Part shown: in pieces, positions 1 through 7,988 of the stretch
Numbering within the stretch: position 1 is the first letter of the stretch
Layout of the letters: each line of letters starts with the position of its first letter
Assembly (NCBI RefSeq): GCF_018474025.1
Contig: NZ_JAHCTA010000003.1
Span: 124,001 to 188,000, forward strand
Direction of reading: 5' to 3'
DNA: 64,000 bases
Source of the DNA: Alteromonas oceanisediminis
Lineage (GTDB): Bacteria; Pseudomonadota; Gammaproteobacteria; Enterobacterales; Alteromonadaceae
Translations under genes and position numbers: made by a program
Notes under the pieces: model-generated
What the model was told of the DNA's origin: nothing
What the model saw: only the letters and a program-made list of their open reading frames with translations
The model's database searches: none

Positions 1-634
1 GAAAATCCACGGTCATGATCAACCGCCTTTGCCCACCATCGCTTGGCGGCGAACGGTGGACCACGCCTCCCAGCTCATTGTCAAACCAAGATTCACCTTT
101 CAATAATGCAATGTCACCGACGTCAGTGTCCTGTGTCTCGGCAAGTCCGCCACTACCCAGCCCGAGCTTTTCTCGACGAACATCAGCATGATCCAACCAT
201 TGAGTTCCACGCCCAGAATAGGTGGATACTAATCTGCAAGGTACTCTATCGACGTGGAATCGTGGACACATGGGCTTATCTAGTATGCGCATGCGTAAGC
301 CCACTCTGGACAATTCGAACAACGTGCGAAATATATCGACCACTTCCACCACATCGTTTAACAAAGCATCATGAGGCTGTATAGAGCGGAAAGCGTCTCT
401 CACATCACTTTCAATACGGTCGCTGCGAATAAAAGATGATGTGTTGAGATGCTGCGTGTTTAGCAACAGTTGCTGCACGGCGTTTTTCACATCGACAGAT
501 AACGCACGCTGCCATATCGCCATATTGATCTCAGGTTGATAGACGGCGGTTAAGATTTCGATATCTTCAGAACGCGCGGAATAACGCGTATTCATCGGGG
601 TTTGTTCGACTTGGCATGCTGGTGATAACGTCAT
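1..634 (-). CDS. DUF1826 domain protein, 3' end beyond the window edge
   Basis: The reading frame starts at ATG 634, behind a GGAGAG ribosome site, and stays open to the left edge (211 residues visible). I recognise it as a DUF1826 protein; members have no settled biochemical role but are repeatedly found with COG0523 GTPases and in Zur regulons. The visible part includes a segment around GSGGLAETQDTDVGDIALLKG and a C-terminal stretch ending RRLIMTVDF, close to where such proteins usually end, so little is probably missing. It is the last visible gene of the leftward zrgA-zur-merC run and follows the MerC-like gene by 25 bases, which suggests zinc-dependent control. The family call rests on recall of the conserved core plus context. 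Confidence 0.75.
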   Translation of the reverse strand, partial: MTLSPACQVEQTPMNTRYSARSEDIEILTAVYQPEINMAIWQRALSVDVKNAVQQLLLNTQHLNTSSFIRSDRIESDVRDAFRSIQPHDALLNDVVEVVDIFRTLFELSRVGLRMRILDKPMCPRFHVDRVPCRLVSTYSGRGTQWLDHADVRREKLGLGSGGLAETQDTDVGDIALLKGESWFDNELGGVVHRSPPSDGGQRRLIMTVDF

Positions 635-659
635 AGCACGACTCTCCATCAATTCGTCA

Positions 660-1055
660 TCACGCACTGGCAATACACGTGCGTCGTTTAAGATTGCTAA
701 TATGTCCATACGCGATGAGCACAGAACCGATAACAGAAAATACCACTTCACCGATTTCGCCGAACACGTCATGCCCCAAGAACGCAACCAGCAGTAAAAT
801 TGTCATACCGCATAAGGCCGTACCAAGAGTGGCTAGATGCCGGTGCTGTAAATAACCCGAAAGCACTGCAAATGCACTGATGGGGATCACCGCAAACAGT
901 AGCCAGCTGTGGAACTTCTCATCACTTAAAAACGTTAGGCTTGAAAACGCGGGCAACAACACCAGCAGGATGGGCAACACCATACAGTGAATAACACACA
1001 ACGCCGACAGGCCAATGGCAAATCGGTCAGCTAGACCGATTAGATGCTTACGCAT
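660..1055 (-). CDS. MerC-domain membrane protein
   Basis: A 131-residue protein with four predicted hydrophobic helices and the early pair CVIHC, typical of MerC-type metal transport proteins of the inner membrane. I chose ATG 1055 because AGAGGAG lies seven bases upstream; a longer frame to 1106 would run well inside the upstream regulator gene. With this start it overlaps the 3' end of the zur-like gene by eight bases, so translation is probably coupled. MerC proteins were first described in mercury resistance, but chromosomal copies beside Zur-family regulators are more likely to handle zinc. No mercury genes (merR, merA, merP) are nearby. Substrate is inferred from context only. Confidence 0.8.
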   Translation of the reverse strand: MRKHLIGLADRFAIGLSALCVIHCMVLPILLVLLPAFSSLTFLSDEKFHSWLLFAVIPISAFAVLSGYLQHRHLATLGTALCGMTILLLVAFLGHDVFGEIGEVVFSVIGSVLIAYGHISNLKRRTCIASA

Positions 1056-1569
1056 AGTGCTCCTCTGAGTAATTGGACGGGGTGTGGCATTGAGAGCACA
1101 TGCCAATCAATTCGATTTGCGACACCACGTGATTAAAATTATTTTTTGCAACCTTATTTTCAGCCAGACTCACCATCTCTGTTGGTGCTGGCTCTGCATC
1201 AATGTGCAGACACTGGCTGCATATCGTAAACAAGAGAAACGTGTCTTTTGATAGCTGATCCGCTGTCTTGCATACAAAATATTTATTTACCGTGTTGAGT
1301 CGATAAACTAAGCGTACCTCAACCAAATCATGCAAAATCCGGTATACCGAGTTTGCAATCAGCTGATCGTCAAAGGTGTTGTTGTACAACTCAGTAATCT
1401 CGTACGCGGAAAACGGTTTAGCGCAGCAAGACAACACACCTAGCATCTTTTTTCGCTGCTGTGTCACACGTTGACCGCAATGCCGCAATGCTTTGTCAGC
1501 ACAATTTATTGCGTTCTGTAGTACTTGATTGTCGCAAGGGGGCGCGTGTTGGTATCGAAGGTCGCCCAC
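1048..1569 (-). CDS. zur: Fur-family regulator, probably Zur
   Basis: A 173-residue Fur-superfamily protein. The winged-helix part spans about residues 20-95 (QRVTQQRKKML, then the recognition-helix region NSVYRILHDL), followed by a dimerisation domain with the two CxxC pairs C117/C120 and C158/C161 that hold structural zinc in this family. The segment LNTVNKYFVC resembles the equivalent part of gammaproteobacterial Zur more than Fur. Start is GTG 1569, which overlaps the TAG of zrgA, so coupled translation is likely; no good ATG is available nearby. It sits second in an operon with zinc genes and downstream of a Zur-box-like palindrome, so it should repress itself and both divergent operons when zinc is plentiful. 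Confidence 0.85.
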   Translation of the reverse strand: MGDLRYQHAPPCDNQVLQNAINCADKALRHCGQRVTQQRKKMLGVLSCCAKPFSAYEITELYNNTFDDQLIANSVYRILHDLVEVRLVYRLNTVNKYFVCKTADQLSKDTFLLFTICSQCLHIDAEPAPTEMVSLAENKVAKNNFNHVVSQIELIGMCSQCHTPSNYSEEHYA

Positions 1570-2129
1570 TAGAACACCACATTGCGGTTATTCTGGCTCA
1601 CCTGTTTCGCACCCTGCCCCTGTGCGCTGATCCATTGCACTTGCACACTTGATAAGCTGTCCATGGTATCAAAAATGGTTAACGTAACGCCTTCCACGGG
1701 CCGTTCACACTCAAGCACAAAGCGTGCGGTTACGTCCTGATGTTTGTGCTCATGTTGATGATCGTGACCATGTTTGTGAGCAGTCTCGTGCTCATCATGC
1801 TCGTGAGTCGGTTCAAAAAGTGTCAGTGACTGGGAAACCTGCTGGCAGGTATGAGCAAACTCCAGTACTGCGCGATAGGTTGCCAATGTTTCCCGCAACG
1901 CCTGTGCGTGTGCTTTCTGTTCAGGCGTTTCAGGCGCATGCTCAAAACCGAGTGCATCGGCTAACGGTACCATCACCTCCACCTGCCAGGTGTTTCCCTG
2001 TTGTACCAGCATTACGCTGCCGACGCCGTGAATATGTGCCTGTGCATGCGCGGAGGAAACTGCTACGCAGCAGCATAACCCGAGCGCTAGCAAGTACTTG
2101 GCTACATATCTGGTCACATTACTCATCAT
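1569..2129 (-). CDS. zrgA: ZrgA-type (DUF2796) His-rich periplasmic zinc protein
   Basis: A 186-residue exported protein. Residues 1-30 form a signal peptide ending SSAHAQ; the mature protein begins AHIHGVG, the hallmark of the DUF2796/ZrgA family, and carries a His-rich block at about residues 109-130 (HEHDEHETAHKHGHDHQHEH) that should bind zinc. ZrgA is part of a described zinc uptake system in Vibrio cholerae; the ABC partners (zrgBCDE) are not visible here. It is first in the leftward operon, with AAGGGGGG as ribosome site before a double ATG (2129 or 2126). The probable role is a periplasmic zinc trap working with the divergent TonB receptor. Confidence 0.85.
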   Translation of the reverse strand: MMSNVTRYVAKYLLALGLCCCVAVSSAHAQAHIHGVGSVMLVQQGNTWQVEVMVPLADALGFEHAPETPEQKAHAQALRETLATYRAVLEFAHTCQQVSQSLTLFEPTHEHDEHETAHKHGHDHQHEHKHQDVTARFVLECERPVEGVTLTIFDTMDSLSSVQVQWISAQGQGAKQVSQNNRNVVF

Positions 2130-2268
2130 AAACCCCCCTTAATCTCACGTATCCCCGACGCAGTTAAAATAACTGCCGTTCATCACGCTCCAGTGGCGCG
2201 ATCTCAACACGCAAACAAAGCCCTAAACGATTGAGCAAACTTGTCAAAATCACAGTTGATGCGAATAT

Positions 2269-2283
2269 TGTTATAATATAACA
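2269..2283. promoter_or_regulatory. Probable Zur box in the divergent zinc promoter
   Basis: TGTTATAATATAACA is a perfect 15-base palindrome around a central A and matches the core of the gammaproteobacterial Zur box (GTTATA-N-TATAAC). It lies between zrgA and the TonB receptor, so one bound repressor could silence both operons. A second, weaker half-match (ATATAACATTA) follows about 20 bases to the right, close to the receptor start. TATAAT within the palindrome could double as a -10 element. Site identity is by consensus; binding is inferred. Confidence 0.75.
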
Positions 2284-2329
2284 TATCCACACACTAATGA
2301 AACAATATAACATTACGAGAGAGAAAGGA

Positions 2330-4864
2330 ATGAAAAAGAAGACGAGAATTGCCGCACTAGTCTGCGCTGGTCTCTCGCCGTGCGTCATGGCTCAGTCGAT
2401 TGAAGGCACAGTCTTGACGCAAAGCGGAAAGCCCTTAGTGGGCGCATCAGTGGAGCTAGAGGGGTCTAACATTGCCACTAAAACGGATGAGAATGGAAAG
2501 TTTGTATTCTCTAACGTTCGCCAGGGCAATAATGAAATTCACATCAGTGCAGAGGGATTCAGCCACTTGCATGAAGACGTGCAGATATCGGGTAGCCAGT
2601 CGGTTACCAGAACCTTTACGGCATCGCGCAGCCCCATTGAAGTGATCGACGTGACCGCATCTCCGATCCACTTATCTTCTATGGAATCAGCCATGCCGGT
2701 CAGTGTACTGGGTGGGGAGCGATTGCGTCGGCAACAGTCGGCTACGCTCGGCGACAGTTTGGAAAAACTTGCTGGGGTACATTCTAGTTTTCATGCCAAA
2801 GTCGCCAGTACGCCGGTGATCCGCGGGCTGAGTGGCCCGCGGGTGCTGATTACTCAAAACGGTTTAGACGTGAGTGATGTGTCGCGTGTGGGGCCCGATC
2901 ATGCGGTTGCAGGTGAGGCCGCAACAGCGCAGCAAATCGAAGTGTTGCGCGGCCCATCTACGTTGTTTTATGGTAGTGGCGCGATTGGTGGTGTCGTCAA
3001 TATTGTTGACACCCGTGTACCCACCAATGGTGATACGCAAGGCGAATGGCTGGTTGAACACAGTTCGGTTGACGACCAGAAGCTTGCGTCGTTCAACGCG
3101 ACATCTGGCGTTGGATCGTTTGCCTTTTATGCGGATGGATTTGTGCGCGACTCAAATGATTATGAGGTTCCTGTCGCACCTGAACTAGCGCATGACGACC
3201 ATCACCATGAAGATGAACACGAGCACGATGAAACGCATGACGAGTCTGGCGATTTCACTGTGGGTAACAGCAGTGAAGAGTCTAACGGCTTTACGTTAGG
3301 CACAAGCTACTTATTCGAACAAGGCTATGTCGGTGTTTCCGTCGAACAGTTTAATCGTGAATATGGTATTCCCGGCCATTCCCACGGTGATGAAGAAGGT
3401 CACGACCATGGCCACGACCATGGTGATGAAACCGAGGGCGAATCTGGCCACGGTGGTGACGTTTTTGCTGATCTCGAACAAACCCGTGTTCAACTGCTCA
3501 GTGAAATGCGCTTTGACGACTCGATCCTGGCCGGTATCAACGTGCGAGCCGGTTTTACCGATTATGAGCACGCCGAAATTGAAGGTGGCGTTGCTGGCAC
3601 CACGTTTGAAAACACGACCTACGAATTACGCCTTGAGCTGCTTCACCAGCCTTTTATGGATTTTAATGGCGGCATAAGCTTTCATTATAAGAATAGTGAC
3701 GTTGCGGCCGAAGGCAGTGAGGCATTTACGCCACCGTCTGAGACAGAAATGTTCGCTGTTGCGGTCATGGAAGAGCGTCACTTTGGTGATGTGCTGTTGC
3801 AGTTAGGTGGGCGCATCGAACGCGTCACCATGAATGCAGATAGATTACTGTTACCCATGCTTGACGCCCACCCGCATGATGACGAACACGGCGACGAGGG
3901 CCATGATCACGACCATGATCATGACCACGATCATGGCGGTGATGGCAGTATTACACGCACGTTTTTTGCGGATCATGAATTTACGCCTGTCAGCCTTTCC
4001 ATCGGTGCAGTCTGGGACTTTATGCCAGGTTACAACGCGGCAGTCTCGTTCTCTCGCTCTCAGCGCGCCCCCTCTGCGTCAGAATTACTGTCCTTTGGTC
4101 CACATATTGGCACGCGTTCATACGAAATTGGCGCCTTATTCGCCCTTGAAGATCATAACGGCGAGTCTGAGATTGGTTTAACCGACGAGATTATCGACTT
4201 AGAAACAGCCAACAATATCGATCTGACACTGCGTAAAACTCAGGAGGATGTGGGTTTCATTTTCAATGTGTTTTATAACGAAGTAGATAACTACTACTAC
4301 CAGACAAACACCGGTTTGTTTGCTGACGATGGTCACAACCATGGTGGTGACGACGGGCATGACCACGGTGGGCATGATCATGGCGATGATGGACATGACG
4401 ACCACAGTGGAGAACTTCCTGTCTATATATTCCAGACCGATGATGTGGTGTTGCATGGTTTTGAAGCACAAGTTGCCTGGCAAGTGACTGATGAATTTAA
4501 TGCGACATTTTTCTCTGACCTAGTCCGTGCACGGTTAAAAGACGGCGGTGATTTACCTCGTACTCCTCCGGTTCGATTTGGTACGCAGTTTAGTTATGAG
4601 AATAATCGGATCAGCGCCCACTTGGATATCACTCGCTATCAATCACAAGACAAAATAGCTGATTTTGAGACCGAGACCGACGGCTACACCTTGGTCGATT
4701 TGGCCGTCTCCTATGATTTGCCTGTTTGGAACAATGCGTTATCAGTTTATTTGAATGCACGCAATCTCACTGACACTGAAGCACGCGTTCACACGTCTTT
4801 CCTAAAAGATATCGCGCCTAGACCCGGACGTAACTTCAGCATTGGCCTGAAAGGCTACTTCTAG
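2330..4864 (+). CDS. Zinc-type TonB-dependent receptor with His/Asp-rich segments (ZnuD-like)
   Basis: An 844-residue outer-membrane receptor. I start it at ATG 2330 (MKKKTRIAALVC...), which gives a clean signal peptide ending VMAQS; an upstream ATG at 2297 would add 11 charged residues. Order: signal peptide, a carboxypeptidase-regulatory-like beta domain (about 18-90), plug (about 100-225, with the QIEVLRGPSTLFYGSGAIGG hallmark), then the barrel ending in aromatic KGYF. Four His/Asp/Glu-rich insertions at about residues 287-305, 349-366, 513-535 and 668-690 should be surface loops that capture zinc, as the His-rich loops of Neisseria ZnuD do. It is first in the rightward operon behind the Zur box. 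Zinc as substrate is inferred from loops and context; nickel or copper cannot be excluded. Confidence 0.87.
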   Translation: MKKKTRIAALVCAGLSPCVMAQSIEGTVLTQSGKPLVGASVELEGSNIATKTDENGKFVFSNVRQGNNEIHISAEGFSHLHEDVQISGSQSVTRTFTASRSPIEVIDVTASPIHLSSMESAMPVSVLGGERLRRQQSATLGDSLEKLAGVHSSFHAKVASTPVIRGLSGPRVLITQNGLDVSDVSRVGPDHAVAGEAATAQQIEVLRGPSTLFYGSGAIGGVVNIVDTRVPTNGDTQGEWLVEHSSVDDQKLASFNATSGVGSFAFYADGFVRDSNDYEVPVAPELAHDDHHHEDEHEHDETHDESGDFTVGNSSEESNGFTLGTSYLFEQGYVGVSVEQFNREYGIPGHSHGDEEGHDHGHDHGDETEGESGHGGDVFADLEQTRVQLLSEMRFDDSILAGINVRAGFTDYEHAEIEGGVAGTTFENTTYELRLELLHQPFMDFNGGISFHYKNSDVAAEGSEAFTPPSETEMFAVAVMEERHFGDVLLQLGGRIERVTMNADRLLLPMLDAHPHDDEHGDEGHDHDHDHDHDHGGDGSITRTFFADHEFTPVSLSIGAVWDFMPGYNAAVSFSRSQRAPSASELLSFGPHIGTRSYEIGALFALEDHNGESEIGLTDEIIDLETANNIDLTLRKTQEDVGFIFNVFYNEVDNYYYQTNTGLFADDGHNHGGDDGHDHGGHDHGDDGHDDHSGELPVYIFQTDDVVLHGFEAQVAWQVTDEFNATFFSDLVRARLKDGGDLPRTPPVRFGTQFSYENNRISAHLDITRYQSQDKIADFETETDGYTLVDLAVSYDLPVWNNALSVYLNARNLTDTEARVHTSFLKDIAPRPGRNFSIGLKGYF

Positions 4865-4907
4865 ATATCTACCTGATTAATTACACGAATACGCACAAGG
4901 AATTACT

Positions 4908-6302
4908 ATGAAAAATCAACACTCACTCAGTCTTATTACCGTATCAATGATGTCGGCATTACTCGTCGGCTGCGGCGGTGATGCTGAAACCACGATCATT
5001 GAGAGGGAACCTATCGTTGAGGCGCCATCCGATCCCGGACATGGGGGCGGCGGTTCAGGTGATTTCCTGATCGAGAGTCAGGGACGTTTGGCCGTAAGTT
5101 CACTTGAAAGCAATACGCTGAGCTTGCTCGACATCGATGATGGCAGCCTGCTGGACAACTTTGCATTGCAGTTTGATGGTACGCGCATCGCAACATCAGC
5201 AGATAGCCGCTATGCAGTATTGGTTGCCCGAAATTTCGATACCGTCGAATTCCTAGATGGTGGCTTGTGGCGTGAGGATCACGTGGATCACTTGCACGAC
5301 TACGAAGAAGCCCCTGAAATGAGTGATTTTGTGCTGACAGGCAGCCGCCCAACGCACGTCAGTGCCGACGGTAATCACCTTGCCGTGTTTTACGATGGAG
5401 ATAGTGAGGCCGGTATCCCTGCTGCTGTGCATGTCGTGTCGAACAGCGATATTGTGGCTGAAAATGATCCAGCAACACTTGAGTACAGCGTCAACATGCA
5501 CGGTGTCGCCAAGCCTAAAGGTGAGTTTGTCTTATCGACCATCCGCCGCGACGATGCAGAAAGTACGTCGAACACAAAAATACTACCTGATCAGGTAGGC
5601 ATTTATCACAACCACGACGGTGAACTGGAACTCGAACAGGTTCTTGACCTGACCTGCCCTGATTTGCATGGTGCGGCAGTCAACCATGAATTTGTCGCGT
5701 TTGGTTGTGGTGATGGCGTGCTCGTTACGCATCAACATGATGGCGAGGAATTCGAAGCAGCAAAAATTGATAACGTTGCCGAAATTGAAGGTACTCGTGT
5801 TGGTACACTTTATGGTCATGAAGACAGCGAAATATTTGTGGGTGTTGCCAGCTCACGCTCAACCGGTGTTACTACGGTATTAACGGTTCATCCGGAAGAC
5901 AATGAAATGGAAGTACTGGACTGGCAACCGCTTGAAAACGCGGTACCGGTAGCGTATTCATTTAGTTTCGATGGCGCGCATTTTGTGATTTTGGATAGTC
6001 AGGGCTATTTGACATTGTTGGCGATGGAGCAGCACGACGGTCATACCCATCTTGAGTTTGAAGGGCGTCTTGATATCACTGAACTGGATGTGGCTGATAT
6101 GCCTGAGGGAGCCTCATTCCGAATGGCAGCGTCTAAAAACGATAACCATGTCTATGTCGCCGACCCGATGGCACAGCATATTTTGCAGATCGATCTGGAA
6201 TCACTCAGCATTGAGGGTGATATGGAGTTAGACTTTATTCCAGCATCATTAGTATGGCTTGGCATTGCTGCCGAAGAAGAGCATGATCATGACCACGATT
6301 AA
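4908..6302 (+). CDS. AztD-like periplasmic zinc metallochaperone lipoprotein (beta-propeller)
   Basis: A 464-residue lipoprotein: signal peptide with lipobox LLVGC (Cys22), a Gly-rich linker, then repeated blade-like segments (for example RLAVSSLESNTLSLLDIDDG, RPTHVSADGNHLAVFYDG, MHGVAKPKGEFVLST, CPDLHGAAVNHEFVAFGCGDG). The arrangement matches my recollection of AztD, a periplasmic zinc chaperone with a propeller fold known from Paracoccus. His-rich spots occur at EDHVDHLHDY, HNHDG, HQHDG, QHDGHTH and the C-terminus EEEHDHDHD. It lies 43 bases after the receptor gene in the same direction and before a strong terminator. Its role would be to take zinc from the receptor and hand it to an inner-membrane importer not seen in this window. 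The AztD assignment needs a profile search. Confidence 0.68.
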   Translation: MKNQHSLSLITVSMMSALLVGCGGDAETTIIEREPIVEAPSDPGHGGGGSGDFLIESQGRLAVSSLESNTLSLLDIDDGSLLDNFALQFDGTRIATSADSRYAVLVARNFDTVEFLDGGLWREDHVDHLHDYEEAPEMSDFVLTGSRPTHVSADGNHLAVFYDGDSEAGIPAAVHVVSNSDIVAENDPATLEYSVNMHGVAKPKGEFVLSTIRRDDAESTSNTKILPDQVGIYHNHDGELELEQVLDLTCPDLHGAAVNHEFVAFGCGDGVLVTHQHDGEEFEAAKIDNVAEIEGTRVGTLYGHEDSEIFVGVASSRSTGVTTVLTVHPEDNEMEVLDWQPLENAVPVAYSFSFDGAHFVILDSQGYLTLLAMEQHDGHTHLEFEGRLDITELDVADMPEGASFRMAASKNDNHVYVADPMAQHILQIDLESLSIEGDMELDFIPASLVWLGIAAEEEHDHDHD

Positions 6303-6326
6303 ACGTTCTTTTCACCCGTAATTTAA

Positions 6327-6360
6327 TGCAGAGCGATGGATCATCGCTCTGCATTTTTTT
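6327..6360 (+). terminator. Strong Rho-independent terminator after the AztD-like gene
   Basis: TGCAGAGCGATG, loop GAT, CATCGCTCTGCA, then seven T. The 12-base perfect stem ends the receptor-chaperone transcript, at least partly, before the next gene 18 bases on. Confidence 0.9.
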
Positions 6361-6377
6361 AACCCACAGAGGCAATC

Positions 6378-7988
6378 ATGAAAGCTATTGGCAAATATAC
6401 GGTAGCGAGCGTAGCGGCTTTATTGCTCATGGGGTGCGCTGCTACAGGCAGTGAAGCGCCGAGCGTGACGCGTGTCACTCCCGCTAACCTGAGCGTGGCA
6501 ACGTGGAATGTTGAGCATCTTGCTTACCCGAGTGAGCAAGGTTGCCGCCCACGCAGTGCACAGGAAATAGCGCAGATGAAACGCTATGCTGCCAGTTTGA
6601 ATGCTGATGTGGTGGGTTTACAGGAAGTCGCGTCGGCTGACGCCGTTGCCCTGCTGTTTCCTGCCGATGAGTGGAACATTATACTGTCGCCTCGCGCCGA
6701 TAGTGAGCCTTACACCTGCCGTGAGTCTGGGCGCACATCAACTCAGCAAAAAGTTGCCTTTGCGGTCAGAAAATCATTTACGGTGAGTCACGTAACGCCA
6801 CTTCCTTCGCTCGCCCTTGGCCAGACGGGGTTACGCTATGGCTTGGCCATTGAGATCGCCACGGATATAGGCAACGTATCCATTTTAAATGTTCACTTGA
6901 AAAGTGGCTGCTATGTCGATAACGCCAGCACCAGCGACAAACACGCTTGTGCGATACTGACTCAGCAGGCACCCGTTTTAAGGAGCTGGATCGATACTCA
7001 GGAAGAAAGTGGCCAGCCTTATCTTGTGATTGGCGATTTTAATCATCGATTAACCGCACCTTACAATCATTTGACACAAGCCCTAATGACCGGCGATGCT
7101 GGTCGGAAGCGCAGTCTGATTAATACCAGCGCGGATTTAATAGGGTGTCATCCTTATTACCCTGCCCCAATTGATATGGTGTTCGTGGGCAATGTGCCCA
7201 TGCAGTCGACGCTATTTGAACCCACAGTTCACCCATTTGAGGATATGCGGGTAAGTGCCATGCTTAGCGACCATTGTGCGGTATCCACCACCTTAACCGT
7301 GACGTCTTTACCGCTGACAAATGCGGTGAAATGGCAAACCACAAGCAAAGAATATCAGTTACTTACCACAGCCGCTTTCAGGCAGGCTGCCAAGCTATTG
7401 CAACAACATAGATTGATGGATGAGCCCTGGGTTGTTGTTATGGATGTGGATGAAACAATACTGGATAACAGCGCCTATCAGGTAATGCTAGATCGCACGG
7501 GACGGCAATACACGTCTTCCTCATGGGCCGAATGGGTAAAATTACAGCAAGCCACGCTGGTACCAGGCGCCGCTGATTTTATTGATGCGGTGTTCAGCGC
7601 TGGCGGTAAAGTGGCTTTGATCACCAACCGCGAGAAAACACTAGACGCTTACACGTGGACTAACCTGACGCAGTGGCTCGACATCACTGCGCACGATGCC
7701 TGCTTAGTGGGCAGAAGTGAAGCGGACAAAACCGCGATTAATGGTCGCGACATCGTGAATGATAAAGACTTACGTCGAGTACAGCTAAGACAAGGGGCGA
7801 TTGAGTGTTTTGCACCATCCGGCGCAGCAACGGATTGGGCACACGCTCACCGTATCGTTATGCAAATTGGTGACAATGTTGAAGACTTTTCCGGTGTGAC
7901 TCAAGAAGCTGCGGATATTCAGCAGCTTAGCCCCAGACTGCATCAGGACCTAATCTTGCTGCCAAACCCTATGTACGGTTCATGGTAA
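6378..7988 (+). CDS. Two-domain lipoprotein: endonuclease/exonuclease/phosphatase fused to HAD acid phosphatase
   Basis: A 536-residue lipoprotein (lipobox LLMGC, Cys20). Residues about 35-310 are an endonuclease/exonuclease/phosphatase (EEP) domain with WNVEHL, LQEV (metal-binding Glu near 82), VHLKSGC (about 171), GDFNHR (about 218) and SDHCAV (about 297). Residues about 335-536 are a HAD-type acid phosphatase with motif I DVDETILDN (about 355), TNRE (about 415) and GDNVEDF (about 497). All key residues of both domains look intact. Both would act in the periplasm, so an extracellular nuclease/phosphodiesterase coupled to a nucleotidase is a plausible combined activity. It sits inside the zinc island and overlaps the COG0523 gene. 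The link to zinc starvation is inferred from position; substrates are unknown. Confidence 0.8.
   Translation: MKAIGKYTVASVAALLLMGCAATGSEAPSVTRVTPANLSVATWNVEHLAYPSEQGCRPRSAQEIAQMKRYAASLNADVVGLQEVASADAVALLFPADEWNIILSPRADSEPYTCRESGRTSTQQKVAFAVRKSFTVSHVTPLPSLALGQTGLRYGLAIEIATDIGNVSILNVHLKSGCYVDNASTSDKHACAILTQQAPVLRSWIDTQEESGQPYLVIGDFNHRLTAPYNHLTQALMTGDAGRKRSLINTSADLIGCHPYYPAPIDMVFVGNVPMQSTLFEPTVHPFEDMRVSAMLSDHCAVSTTLTVTSLPLTNAVKWQTTSKEYQLLTTAAFRQAAKLLQQHRLMDEPWVVVMDVDETILDNSAYQVMLDRTGRQYTSSSWAEWVKLQQATLVPGAADFIDAVFSAGGKVALITNREKTLDAYTWTNLTQWLDITAHDACLVGRSEADKTAINGRDIVNDKDLRRVQLRQGAIECFAPSGAATDWAHAHRIVMQIGDNVEDFSGVTQEAADIQQLSPRLHQDLILLPNPMYGSW

Noticed and set aside
43..384. Plus-strand frame of 113 residues
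   Set aside because: Lies antisense to the DUF1826 gene, which has a ribosome site, family-like protein and operon context; the plus-strand translation has no domain.
660..1055. Mercury resistance operon
   Set aside because: Only a MerC-domain gene is present, with Zur-like and zinc genes around it; no merR, merT, merP or merA.
2164..2388. Minus-strand frame across the zinc promoter
   Set aside because: Covers the Zur box and the receptor signal peptide in antisense; no ribosome site or domain.
3902..3935. Short tandem GACCAT/GATCAT repeats resembling a repeat array
   Set aside because: They are codon repeats for the His-Asp run inside the receptor gene, not a CRISPR; no spacers and no cas genes.
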